64,000 bases of DNA. Origin: Castellaniella daejeonensis (lineage in GTDB: Bacteria; Pseudomonadota; Gammaproteobacteria; Burkholderiales; Burkholderiaceae_B). Below the pieces are notes generated by a model. It did not search any database and had not been told where the DNA came from. It saw only the letters and a program-made list of their open reading frames with translations. Below are positions 44,581 through 52,529 of this stretch, in pieces. The DNA is taken from positions 1 through 64,000 of the forward strand of contig NZ_BAAAFN010000004.1 of NCBI RefSeq assembly GCF_039523555.1, read 5' to 3'. The stretch's first letter is position 1. Every line of letters begins with the position of its first letter. The translations under genes and the position numbers were made by a program.

Positions 44581-45594
44581 TTGATCGATCTCGAGAACAT
44601 TCGTAAGACGTACGAGTCCGCCGGCCGCGCGGTGAACGCCCTCGTCGACGTCAACCTGAACATCCGCGAAGGCGAAGTCTTCGGCATCATCGGGCGTTCG
44701 GGCGCGGGCAAGAGCACCCTGATCCGCATGCTCAACCTGCTGGAACGCCCCACCGAGGGCAGCGTGCGCGTGGATGGGCGCGACATCACGGCATTTTCCG
44801 ACGCGCAGCTGCGCGAGTACCGGCGCTCGGTGGGCATGGTGTTCCAGCACTTCAACCTGCTGCGCTCGCGCACGGTAATGGACAACGTCTGCTTTCCGCT
44901 GCGTCTGTCGGGCATGCCGCGCGCCGACCGCGAGGCGCGCGCCCGCGAGGTCCTGAACCTGGTCGGCCTGTCCGACCAGGCACACAAGTATCCGGGCCAG
45001 CTGTCCGGCGGCCAGCAGCAGCGCGTGGGCATCGCGCGCGCGCTGGCCAGCAAGCCACGCCTGCTGTTGTGCGACGAGGCGACCTCGGCGCTGGATCCCG
45101 AAACCACCCAGTCCATCCTGCGCCTGCTGGGCGACATCAATCAGCGCCTGGGGCTCACGATCGTGCTGATCACGCACGGCATGGACGTGATCCGGGCGGT
45201 CTGCGACCGGGTGGCGGTCATCGAGGGCGGCCGCATCGTCGAGACCGGGCAGGTGCTCGAAGTGTTCCTGCATCCGCGGCACGACGCGACGCGCGCGCTG
45301 CTGTCCGAAAGCGGTCTGGACGGCGGCGAAGGCTGGCGGACCCTGGCGCAAGGGGTGGCGGGCCGCCTGCTGCGTCTCAGTTTCCGCGGCGACAGCACGG
45401 CCACTCCGCTGCTCAGCCGCCTGAGCCGAGACCTGGGCCTGGACCTGAGCATCCTGCAGGGCTCCGTGGGACGGATCAAGGACACGCCCTACGGCCAGCT
45501 GGTCGTGGCGGCCGAGGGTTCCGGCGCCGCCCTGGAAGCGCTTGCTCCGGCGCTGGACGCGGCGGGCGTCGATTACGAGGTATTGCGGCCATGA
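44581..45594 (+). CDS. metN: D/L-methionine ABC transporter, ATP-binding protein MetN
   Basis: ATPase of the methionine importer. ABC motifs: GRSGAGKSTLIRMLN, VGMVFQHFNLL Q-loop, LSGGQQQRVGIARALA, LLCDEATSALDPE and THGMDVI. The C-terminal residues (about 260-335) are the NIL domain that binds methionine and inhibits transport when the cell is replete. The only usable start is TTG at 44581 (Met-Ile-Asp-Leu reading), with no clear ribosome binding site. The 179-base gap shared with the divergent upstream gene contains several TAATAT/CATAAT-like boxes but no clean -35, and I see no SAM riboswitch. metI follows with an ATGA overlap. Confidence 0.93.
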   Translation: MIDLENIRKTYESAGRAVNALVDVNLNIREGEVFGIIGRSGAGKSTLIRMLNLLERPTEGSVRVDGRDITAFSDAQLREYRRSVGMVFQHFNLLRSRTVMDNVCFPLRLSGMPRADREARAREVLNLVGLSDQAHKYPGQLSGGQQQRVGIARALASKPRLLLCDEATSALDPETTQSILRLLGDINQRLGLTIVLITHGMDVIRAVCDRVAVIEGGRIVETGQVLEVFLHPRHDATRALLSESGLDGGEGWRTLAQGVAGRLLRLSFRGDSTATPLLSRLSRDLGLDLSILQGSVGRIKDTPYGQLVVAAEGSGAALEALAPALDAAGVDYEVLRP

Positions 45595-46247
45595 TGGCGA
45601 ATGTGGACTGGTGGATGATCGGCGAAGCCACGATCGACACCTTGCTGATGACGGGCTTTTCCCTGCTGTTCACCGTGTTGATCGGCCTGCCGGTGGGCGT
45701 GCTGCTGTTCCTGTCCAGCCCGGGGCAGGCCATGGACAATCGCATCGTGTACCAGACGGTCGCGTTCGTCGTGAACGTGCTGCGCTCGGTGCCGTTCCTG
45801 ATCCTGCTGATCGTGATGATCCCGTTTTCCCGACTGGTGGTCGGGACGGCGCTGGGCGTGCAGGGCTCGATCCCGCCGCTGGTGGCCAGCGCGGCGCCGT
45901 TCTTCGCCCGGCTGGTGGAGAACGTGCTGCGCGAACTGGACCCGGGCGTTAGCGAAGCCTGCCGCGCCATGGGCGCCACATCCCGCCAGACGGTGCTGTG
46001 GGCGCTGCTGCCGGAAGCAACCACCGGCATCCTGGCGGCCATCGTGGTCACCGCCATCACCCTGGTCGGCTATTCCGCCATGTCGGGAGTGATCGGCGGC
46101 GGCGGCCTGGGCGACCTGGCGGTGCGCTACGGCTATCAGCGCTACCAGGGCGACGTCATGGCGGTCACGGTCGTGATCCTGGTGATCATGGTCCAGGTTT
46201 TCCAAGTGTTTGGCGACCGCTGGGTAGCCAGGCTCAACAGACGGTAG
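45591..46247 (+). CDS. metI: D/L-methionine ABC transporter, permease MetI
   Basis: A 218-residue permease with five membrane helices, the normal MetI size. GFSLLFTVLIGLPVGVLLFL is the first conserved helix, NVLRSVPFLILLIVMIPFSR the second, and EACRAMGATSRQTVLWALLPEA is the EAA loop that docks on MetN. The end, GYSAMSGVIGGGGLGDLAVRYGYQRYQ, is diagnostic for MetI. The ATG at 45591 is followed by another ATG; the start overlaps the metN stop. Confidence 0.95.
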   Translation: MMANVDWWMIGEATIDTLLMTGFSLLFTVLIGLPVGVLLFLSSPGQAMDNRIVYQTVAFVVNVLRSVPFLILLIVMIPFSRLVVGTALGVQGSIPPLVASAAPFFARLVENVLRELDPGVSEACRAMGATSRQTVLWALLPEATTGILAAIVVTAITLVGYSAMSGVIGGGGLGDLAVRYGYQRYQGDVMAVTVVILVIMVQVFQVFGDRWVARLNRR

Positions 46248-46270
46248 TTCCTAGATTCAGGAGATCTCTC

Positions 46271-47056
46271 ATGTTCAAGAAATTCGCGCCGGTCCTGGCG
46301 CTGGCATTGCCCCTGGCCTTCGCCGCCCCGGCGCAGGCGGCCAAGCTGTCCGTGGCGGCCACTCCCGTGCCGCACGCCGAGCTGCTGGAATTCGTCAAGC
46401 CCGACCTGGCCAAGGAAGGCGTGGACCTGGACATCAAGGTGTTCACCGATTACGTCCAGCCGAACCTGCAGGTTTCCGACAAGCAGATCGACGTCAACTT
46501 CTTCCAGCACCAGCCCTACCTGGATTCCTTCAACAAGGAACACGACACCAAGCTGGTGTCGGTGGGCCTGGTCCATGTCGAGCCCTTCGGCGCCTACTCG
46601 CAGAAGATCAAGGACATCAAGGACCTGAAGGACGGCGCCCAGATCGCCATCCCGAACGATCCCTCGAACGGCGCGCGCGCCTTGCTGCTGCTGCAGAAGC
46701 AAGGCCTGATCAAGCTGAAGGATCCGGCCAACATCCTGGCGACCGCGCGTGACGTGACGGAAAACCCCAAGAACCTGAAGTTCCGCGAACTGGAAGCCGC
46801 CACGCTGCCGCGCGTGCTGCCCGACGTCGACGTGGCGCTGATCAACACCAACTATGCGCTGGAAGCCGGCCTGAACCCGGTCAAGGACGCCCTGTTCATC
46901 GAGGACAAGGACTCCCCCTACGCCAACATCGTGGTGACCCGCGCCGATCGCAAGGACGATCCCGCGATCCGCAAGCTGGTCGACGCCCTGCACACCGCCA
47001 AGGTCCGCGACTACATCCTGGAGCACTACAAGGGCGCCATCGTTCCCGCGTTCTGA
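46271..47056 (+). CDS. metQ: methionine-binding protein MetQ
   Basis: NlpA-family binding protein, 261 residues. VAATPVPHAELLEFVKPDL, DYVQPNLQVSDKQIDVNFFQHQPYL and ALINTNYALEAGLNP are typical MetQ sequences. The signal peptide ends AAPAQA-AKL, a signal peptidase I site; there is no lipobox cysteine, so the protein should be freely periplasmic, unlike the lipoprotein MetQ of E. coli. AGGAG lies nine bases before the ATG. Third gene of metNIQ. Confidence 0.94.
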   Translation: MFKKFAPVLALALPLAFAAPAQAAKLSVAATPVPHAELLEFVKPDLAKEGVDLDIKVFTDYVQPNLQVSDKQIDVNFFQHQPYLDSFNKEHDTKLVSVGLVHVEPFGAYSQKIKDIKDLKDGAQIAIPNDPSNGARALLLLQKQGLIKLKDPANILATARDVTENPKNLKFRELEAATLPRVLPDVDVALINTNYALEAGLNPVKDALFIEDKDSPYANIVVTRADRKDDPAIRKLVDALHTAKVRDYILEHYKGAIVPAF

Positions 47057-47135
47057 TGCCATGGCCCGGTCCCCGCGCGGCGGGGCGGGCGGATTCCCCT
47101 GCCAGACTTAGGGGATTTCCCGAGAATCCAGGCGC

Positions 47136-47179
47136 ATGCCCGGGATTTCCGCGGTCCGGATCGCGGGAATCCCGGGCAT
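47136..47179 (+). repeat. long intergenic hairpin between metQ and the glutamine-binding gene
   Basis: ATGCCCGGGATTTCCGCG (47136-47153) pairs with CGCGGGAATCCCGGGCAT (47162-47179): 18 base pairs with one G-U and an eight-base loop. It is followed by TTTCAGTT, a weak T tract, so it may end the metNIQ transcript or act as an mRNA stabiliser. A partial copy of the same motif (GGGGATTTCCC) lies at about 47111. Confidence 0.6.
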
Positions 47180-47247
47180 TTCAGTTAAGATTCACAAGGA
47201 CGCGGTAAATCGGCCGCAGCAGACGAATCCCACAAGGAGACCCTCAC

Positions 47248-48006
47248 ATGAAGCTGTCCAAGACCTTCAAGGCCGCCCTCGCCGGGCTGGCTCTTACCCT
47301 GGCACTGCCGATGACCCAGGCATCCGCAAAGGACCTGATCGTCGCGACCGACACGGCCTTCGTGCCCTTCGAGTTCAAGCAGGACGGCAAGTACACCGGC
47401 TTCGACATCCAGCTGTGGGAAGCCATCGCCAAGCAGGCCGGCCTGAAATACCGCCTGCAGCCGATGGATTTCAACGGCATCATCCCGGGCCTGCAGACGC
47501 GCAACGTGGACGTGGCCCTGGCCGGGATCACCATCCGCGAGGACCGCGCCAAGGTCATCGACTTCTCCGAGCCCTACTATGAGTCCGGCCTGGCGATCCT
47601 GGTTGCCAGCGACAGCCCCATCCAGACCGCGAAAGACCTGGAAGGCAAGACGGTCGCCGTGAAGATCGGCACCGCCACGGTGGACTACATGAAGTCCAAC
47701 GTGCCGTCGGCCAAGCTCAAGCTCTTCCCGAACATCGACAACGCCTTCCTGGAGCTGGCCACCGGCCGCGTGGATGCCGTGGTGCACGATACGCCCAACG
47801 TCCAGTACTACGCCAAGACCGCCGGCAACGGCAAGGTCAAGGTCGTCGGTTCCCTCAAGAGCGGCGACTTCTACGGCATCGCCTTCCCCAAGGGCAGCGA
47901 ACTGGTCGCCGTCGTCAACAAGGCCCTGGGCGAGCTGAAGTCCAACGGCACCTACGACAAGCTGTATGAAACCTGGTTCGGCAAGAAAGCCAGCGCCGTG
48001 AACTGA
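47248..48006 (+). CDS. glnH: glutamine-type ABC transporter substrate-binding protein
   Basis: A periplasmic type II binding protein of the SBP_bac_3 family, 252 residues. A signal peptide (about 1-27, cleavage at ASA-KD) is followed by LIVATDTAFVPFEFKQDGKYTGFDIQLW, then PMDFNGIIPGLQTRNVDVALAGITIREDRAKVIDFSEPYY, close to E. coli GlnH, so glutamine is the best guess. AAGGAG precedes the ATG. It is followed by a terminator-like hairpin and then the permease and ATPase genes. Confidence 0.9.
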   Translation: MKLSKTFKAALAGLALTLALPMTQASAKDLIVATDTAFVPFEFKQDGKYTGFDIQLWEAIAKQAGLKYRLQPMDFNGIIPGLQTRNVDVALAGITIREDRAKVIDFSEPYYESGLAILVASDSPIQTAKDLEGKTVAVKIGTATVDYMKSNVPSAKLKLFPNIDNAFLELATGRVDAVVHDTPNVQYYAKTAGNGKVKVVGSLKSGDFYGIAFPKGSELVAVVNKALGELKSNGTYDKLYETWFGKKASAVN

Positions 48007-48024
48007 GCGCAAGCGGTCGATCCG

Positions 48025-48070
48025 ACGGCGGCGGCCGGATGCATGCGTCCGGCCGCCGTTGCCGTTTTTC
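48025..48070 (+). terminator. terminator or attenuator between glnH and glnP
   Basis: CGGCGGCCGGA (48029-48039) and TCCGGCCGCCG (48048-48058) form an 11-bp GC stem with an eight-base loop; TGCCGTTTTTC follows. Partial read-through here would give more binding protein than membrane components, a common arrangement. Confidence 0.75.
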
Positions 48071-48112
48071 ATGCGTCCGCCGTGCGGATGCCGAACTTCA
48101 TGGAGAAAGGCC

Positions 48113-48952
48113 ATGACTTTTGAATGGTCCGCCATCTGGGCAGCCTGGCCCGACCTGATGGCCGGTTCCTGGATGACGATCCAGATCACCCTGCTCGGCC
48201 TGGTCGGCGGCACGATCATCGGCGCCCTGTCCGGCGTCGTGGTGACGTACGTGCCGGTGCCCGTGACCCGCCGCACCCTGGGCTGGGGCATCGTGGTCCT
48301 GGTGGCTGCCGTGCTCCTGCTGCGGCTGGCGTCCTGGCTGGGCGACGGCCCCCTGGCCGGCGTGCCCGGCGAGGTCTGGTGGGGCCTGCGGCTGGTGGTG
48401 CTGGTCCTGCTGGCGTGGCGCTTCCTGTCCCGGATTCCGCTGGTGCTGTCCTTCCTGGCCCAGGTCTACATCCTGGTGATCCGGGGCACGCCGATCGTGG
48501 TCCAGGTCATGTTCATCTATTTTGCCCTGCCGCTGCTGGTGAGCCTGCGCATCGACGGCTTCACGGCCGCGACCGTGACGCTGATGATCAATTCGGGCGC
48601 CTATATCGCCGAGATCGTGCGCGCCGGCCTGCAGTCGGTGCCCAAGGGCCTGTACGAGGCGGGCCAGGCCATGGGCCTGCCGTTCCACAAGATCCTGGCC
48701 CGCATCATCGGGCCGGTGGCGCTGCGGCGCATGATCCCGACCATGGGCAACCAGTGCATCATCAGCCTCAAGGATTCGTCCCTGTTCATCGTGATCGGGG
48801 TGGCCGAGCTGACCCGCCAGGGCCAGGAAATCATTGCCGGCAATTTCCGCGCCGTGGAAATCTGGGGCGCGGTCGCGGTGATCTATCTGATCATGACGGG
48901 GTGCATCGCGCTGGCGCTGAAATTCATCGAACACAGGACGCGCATCGTATGA
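48113..48952 (+). CDS. glnP: glutamine-type ABC transporter permease, with insertion
   Basis: A His/Glu/Gln/Arg-type permease. The N-terminal GSWMTIQITLLGLVGGTIIGALSG helix, the VYILVIRGTPIVVQVMFIYFALP segment and the coupling loop EAGQAMGLPFHKILARIIGPVALRRMIP are standard. At 279 residues it is about 60 longer than E. coli GlnP (219). The excess lies at about 48-112, between the first helix and the RGTP segment, and contains two hydrophobic stretches (about 57-72 and 91-103). GGAGAAAGG precedes the ATG at 48113. It overlaps glnQ by four bases. Confidence 0.9.
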   Translation: MTFEWSAIWAAWPDLMAGSWMTIQITLLGLVGGTIIGALSGVVVTYVPVPVTRRTLGWGIVVLVAAVLLLRLASWLGDGPLAGVPGEVWWGLRLVVLVLLAWRFLSRIPLVLSFLAQVYILVIRGTPIVVQVMFIYFALPLLVSLRIDGFTAATVTLMINSGAYIAEIVRAGLQSVPKGLYEAGQAMGLPFHKILARIIGPVALRRMIPTMGNQCIISLKDSSLFIVIGVAELTRQGQEIIAGNFRAVEIWGAVAVIYLIMTGCIALALKFIEHRTRIV

Positions 48953-49677
48953 GCATCGTCGAATTCAAGAACGTCACCAAGCGCTTCGGCGACAACATCG
49001 TGCTCGACGGCATCGACCTGAGCATCGAGGCGGGCGAGGTCGTGGTCGTGGTCGGCCCGTCCGGGTCGGGCAAGTCCACGTTCCTGCGTTGCATCAACGT
49101 GCTGGAAACCATCCAGGGCGGGGACATCATCGTCAATGGCCACAGCGTCCTCGGGCCGCCGGCCCAGGTGCGCGAACTGCGCCGCGAGGCCGGCATGGTG
49201 TTCCAGCAGTTCAATCTGTTTCCCCAGCTGACCGCGCTCGAGAACGTCATGTTCGGCCCCATCCACACCCGCGGCACGCCCCGCGCCCAGGCCCGCGAGC
49301 AGGCGCTGGAGCTGCTGTCCAAGGTGGGGCTGGCCGAGCGTGCCGGCCATTATCCGGGCCAGTTGTCGGGCGGCCAGCAGCAGCGCGTGGCGATCGCCCG
49401 CGCGCTCGCCATCAAGCCGCTGCTGATGCTGTTCGACGAGCCGACCTCGGCGCTGGATCCTGAATTGCGCCACGAAGTCCTGAAGGTGATGCAGGACGTG
49501 GCCGAAGAGGGCATGACCATGATCGTGGTCACCCATGAAATGGAGTTCGCCCGCAAGGTGGGCAGCCGGCTGATCTTCATGGACGGCGGCAAGATCGCCG
49601 AGGACGGCGATCCCGCCACCCTGCTCAGCCAGCCCCCCAGCCAGCGGCTGAAGGACTTCCTGCAGCACGTGGCCTGA
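48949..49677 (+). CDS. glnQ: glutamine-type ABC transporter, ATP-binding protein
   Basis: The 242-residue ATPase partner of glnP. Walker A GPSGSGKSTFLRCIN, Q-loop MVFQQFNLFPQLTALENV, signature LSGGQQQRVAIARALA, Walker B LMLFDEPTSALDPE and THEMEFARKV are all canonical for amino-acid (GlnQ/HisP) ATPases. It ends the operon and converges on the coiled-coil membrane protein gene; a GC hairpin (CCCCGG/CCGGGG, 49686-49702) lies between them but has no T-run. Confidence 0.94.
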   Translation: MSIVEFKNVTKRFGDNIVLDGIDLSIEAGEVVVVVGPSGSGKSTFLRCINVLETIQGGDIIVNGHSVLGPPAQVRELRREAGMVFQQFNLFPQLTALENVMFGPIHTRGTPRAQAREQALELLSKVGLAERAGHYPGQLSGGQQQRVAIARALAIKPLLMLFDEPTSALDPELRHEVLKVMQDVAEEGMTMIVVTHEMEFARKVGSRLIFMDGGKIAEDGDPATLLSQPPSQRLKDFLQHVA

Positions 49678-49710
49678 TGCCGGATCCCCGGAACGGCCGG
49701 GGCTTCGGTC

Positions 49711-50433
49711 TCAGCGCGCGGCGGTGACGCGGAAGGTGCGCGTGGCGATGACCTTGTCGGACCCTTCGGGGATGACCTGGATGGTGATCTGGCGTGGGCG
49801 GAAGGCCTTGTTCGGCAGTTCGGCCCGGCCCTCGACGACGATGTAGCGGCCCATGTCCAGGGGCTGCTCGGCAAGGTCGACATAGGCGGTGTTGCCGTTG
49901 GGATACGTGCCCTGGGCGATCAGCTTGACCTGGCCGCGCAGGGCCGGGACTTCGGACTGGCCTTCAGGCAAGTCCTGGATCAGCAGGATGTGGTAATCCA
50001 CCCCGCCGTCGTCGACGATCATGTCGGCGCCGCGGATCCCCGGCGTGGAGCCGCGCGGATCGGGGGGGATGGCCTGGATCAGGCTGGCGACGCCGGCCTG
50101 CATGTCGGCGGCCTGCTTGCGCAGTTGCTCGGCGCGGGCGGCCTGTTCCTGCTGGTCCTGCCGCGCCTGCTTGATCTGGACCTTGAGCTTTTCGGATTCG
50201 ACGGACAGGCGCTGGTTTTCCAGGTTGGCCGTGTTCAGGTCCGTGCGCAGCTGTTCGGATTGCTCTACCGTGAGGCGCTGCGGCCCGTAGCTGCGCTGCA
50301 GGAACAGCACGCCTCCGGCACCCAGGATCGCGCCGGTGATCAGCAGCAGCAGCCAGCGGGGGATCCCGCGGCTGCGGCGGGTGTAGCCATAGGGCGTGGG
50401 CTTGAAGGTGGGGCGTTTGGGGCCAAGCGACAT
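49711..50433 (-). CDS. coiled-coil membrane protein of unknown function
   Basis: A 240-residue bitopic protein. A basic cytoplasmic N-terminus of about 25 residues leads to one membrane segment (about 26-46), then a coiled coil rich in Gln/Glu/Arg (about 55-110) and a C-terminal beta-rich domain (about 138-238). This architecture recalls a betaproteobacterial family I know as DUF6776, but I am not certain of the name. The ATG at 50433 is preceded by AGGAAT; an upstream ATG at 50499 adds 22 residues unlike a membrane protein N-terminus. It has its own 130-odd base gap to murU, which is on the same strand upstream. Confidence 0.7.
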   Translation of the reverse strand: MSLGPKRPTFKPTPYGYTRRSRGIPRWLLLLITGAILGAGGVLFLQRSYGPQRLTVEQSEQLRTDLNTANLENQRLSVESEKLKVQIKQARQDQQEQAARAEQLRKQAADMQAGVASLIQAIPPDPRGSTPGIRGADMIVDDGGVDYHILLIQDLPEGQSEVPALRGQVKLIAQGTYPNGNTAYVDLAEQPLDMGRYIVVEGRAELPNKAFRPRQITIQVIPEGSDKVIATRTFRVTAAR

Positions 50434-50567
50434 GACGAAATTCCTGGATTCCTTGATGCGTGCGTGGTGCGCCGCGTGCGGACGCGGGTGCGAAACCAAT
50501 TAGGATAAACGGTTTCGCGCCATCCCAGGGAGTGTGCCTACATCCGGTTGCGATTTGACGGATGTGG

Positions 50568-51329
50568 TCAGTGCGTCTGTGCGCGGGTGCCGGATGCCTG
50601 CCCGGAAAGCGCAGCGTCCAGCGCCGCCAGGCGCGCGGGCGTGCCGACATCGACCCAGCGCCCCGCGTGGCGCTCGCCGCTCACGGCATGCGCTGCCATG
50701 GCCTGGCGCAGCAGCGGAGCGAGCGGTGCGGGGCGGTCTGCTTCCGTGGCGGCGAACAGGGCCGGATGATAAAGGCCGATGCCGGCGAAGGTGAGCGCGG
50801 GGGCCGGTGCGTGGGCCGCCCGGAGCGGCGCATCTTTGCTCGGGCCGTCGGATACCGGGCGCGGCGCGACGAACCCGTCGGCCTGCAGCATGAAATCGCC
50901 TTCGGGGTGGTGATCGGGGTTGTCCACCAGGACCAGATGGGCCAGTCGTCCGGCCGGCCAGCCGGCCGCGATCCGGATCGCCCGGGCAGGATCCCAGTCG
51001 CACCAGACATCGCCGTTCACGACCAGGAAGGGACGGTCCTGGAAGAAGGGCAGGGCGCGCGCGATGCCGCCCGCCGTTTCCAGGGCGGGGGATTCGGCGG
51101 AATAGCGCAGCCGTACGCCGTATGCCTGGCCGTCGCCCAGCGCGGCCTCGATGCGCTCGCCCAGCCAGGCGTGGTTCACCAGGATGTCGGTGATGCCCGC
51201 CCGTGCCAGGCGTTCCAGGTGCCAGGCGATCAGGGGGCGTCCGCCCACCGGCAGCAGGGGCTTGGGACAGGTGTCGGTCAGCGGGCGCATGCGTTCGCCG
51301 CGCCCGGCGGCCAGGATCATGGCGCGCAT
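50568..51329 (-). CDS. murU: N-acetylmuramate alpha-1-phosphate uridylyltransferase
   Basis: A 253-residue sugar-nucleotide transferase. MILAAGRGERMRPLTDTCPKPLLPVGG is the nucleotide-binding signature, followed by LVNHAWLGERIEAAL, ALETAGGIARALPFF and FLVVNGDVWCDWDP with the metal aspartate. Together with the adjacent kinase this fits MurU, which makes UDP-MurNAc from MurNAc-1-phosphate in the peptidoglycan recycling route of Pseudomonas and many other Gram-negatives, bypassing MurA. The ATG overlaps the amgK stop by four bases, so the two are coupled. Confidence 0.88.
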   Translation of the reverse strand: MRAMILAAGRGERMRPLTDTCPKPLLPVGGRPLIAWHLERLARAGITDILVNHAWLGERIEAALGDGQAYGVRLRYSAESPALETAGGIARALPFFQDRPFLVVNGDVWCDWDPARAIRIAAGWPAGRLAHLVLVDNPDHHPEGDFMLQADGFVAPRPVSDGPSKDAPLRAAHAPAPALTFAGIGLYHPALFAATEADRPAPLAPLLRQAMAAHAVSGERHAGRWVDVGTPARLAALDAALSGQASGTRAQTH

Positions 51330-52378
51330 CAGAAAGAATATCCGTCGGCCTGCGGCACGCGCTCGGCCTGGTCCAGCAGGCGCAGCAGGGGGCGGAAGAC
51401 GGCATAGCGGCCCGCCACCTGGCGCACGTAGGCCTGCACGCGCGGCATGTGGTCCAGGTAGTGGTGCTTGCCGTCCCGGTGCGAGAGGCGGGCAAAGACG
51501 CCCAGGATGCGCAGGTTGCGCTGCAGCCCCATCCATTCGTAGTCGACGTGGAAGCGGGCGAAGTCGTCCGGAACGGGCAGGCCCGCCGTCCGGGCGTATT
51601 CCCAGTAGCGGATGGCCCAGTCGAGCTGGCGTGCCTCGTCCCAGGTGGTGCGGGCATCCAGGGCCAGCGAGGCGATGTCGTAGCTGATCGGGCCGTCCAG
51701 GGCGTCCTGGAAGTCGATGATGCCGGGCGCCGGATCCAGCTCGTCCGGGCCGAGCATCAGGTTGGGCGAGTGGAAGTCGCGGTGCACGAGGACGCGCGGC
51801 TGGGCCGCCGCGCGCTGCGCCAGCAGGCGGAAGATGTCCGCCAGCGCCGCATCGGCGGCTGCATCGGGGGTGTATCCCAGGTGGGTGCGCAGGTACCACT
51901 CGGGAAAGACGGCCAGTTCTTCGAGCAGGCGGGGCTCGTCGTAGGGCGGCAGCCCGTCGGCGGGGCAACGCTGCAGCGCGACCAGGGCGCGCAGCGCGCC
52001 CCGGTAATGCCGCTGCAGGGCGGCCTCGTCCTGGTCCAGGCCATCGCGCAAGGCATCGTAGAAGGTGCGGTCGCCCAGGTCGGACAGCAGCAGGAAGCCC
52101 TGGTCGAGATCCTGGGCCAGGATGTCGGGAACGCGCAGTCCGCCCCGCGCCAGCAGGCCCGCGATGCGGACGAATGGCGTGCAATCCTCGTGGGGAGGAG
52201 GAGCGTCCATGGCAATCAGGGTGCCGCCGGCGGCCTGCAGGCGGAAGTAGCGGCGGAAGCTGGCGTCGCCGGAGACGGGGGCGAGGCTGTCCGGTGCCAG
52301 GCCCAGGCGGCCGGCGTGCTGGTCCAGCCAGCGGCGCAGCGCTTCCAGGCGGGAATCCGGAGTGGGGGTAGGGTTCAT
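51329..52378 (-). CDS. amgK: N-acetylmuramate/N-acetylglucosamine kinase
   Basis: A 349-residue aminoglycoside-phosphotransferase-fold sugar kinase. SGDASFRRYFRL is the ATP-binding loop, VLVHRDFHSPNLML the catalytic loop and GIIDFQDALDGPISYDIASLALDART the metal motif, as in AmgK of Pseudomonas, which phosphorylates the anomeric carbon of MurNAc and GlcNAc. It is divergent from lptD across 150 bases, and the trio lptD-amgK-murU is also found in Pseudomonas, which strengthens the assignment. The ATG at 52378 is taken over a longer frame that would run back across the lptD promoter. Confidence 0.88.
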   Translation of the reverse strand: MNPTPTPDSRLEALRRWLDQHAGRLGLAPDSLAPVSGDASFRRYFRLQAAGGTLIAMDAPPPHEDCTPFVRIAGLLARGGLRVPDILAQDLDQGFLLLSDLGDRTFYDALRDGLDQDEAALQRHYRGALRALVALQRCPADGLPPYDEPRLLEELAVFPEWYLRTHLGYTPDAAADAALADIFRLLAQRAAAQPRVLVHRDFHSPNLMLGPDELDPAPGIIDFQDALDGPISYDIASLALDARTTWDEARQLDWAIRYWEYARTAGLPVPDDFARFHVDYEWMGLQRNLRILGVFARLSHRDGKHHYLDHMPRVQAYVRQVAGRYAVFRPLLRLLDQAERVPQADGYSF

Positions 52379-52455
52379 GCGCAGGATTCGGCGAAAACTC
52401 GGAGATGGGACGAAAGACGGATGGGACGGGACACGATGCGGCCCGGCTTCTTCTC

Positions 52456-52461
52456 TATAAT
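52456..52461 (+). promoter_or_regulatory. -10 element of lptD
   Basis: A perfect TATAAT lies 68 bases before the lptD start, in the intergenic gap shared with amgK. No clear -35 is seen; the upstream run GGGACACGATGCGG is GC-rich, so an alternative sigma factor or an activator may be involved. Confidence 0.5.
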
Positions 52462-52529
52462 ACTGGGTCGCTGGTCGTCGCGGGTGGGCCGATCGGTCGT
52501 CTCTTTCAACCATTTCGGGGAACCGGGTC

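Noticed and set aside
49686..49702. GC hairpin between glnQ and the convergent coiled-coil protein gene as a terminator
   Set aside because: The stem is only six base pairs and there is no T-run on either strand, so I do not list it as a feature.
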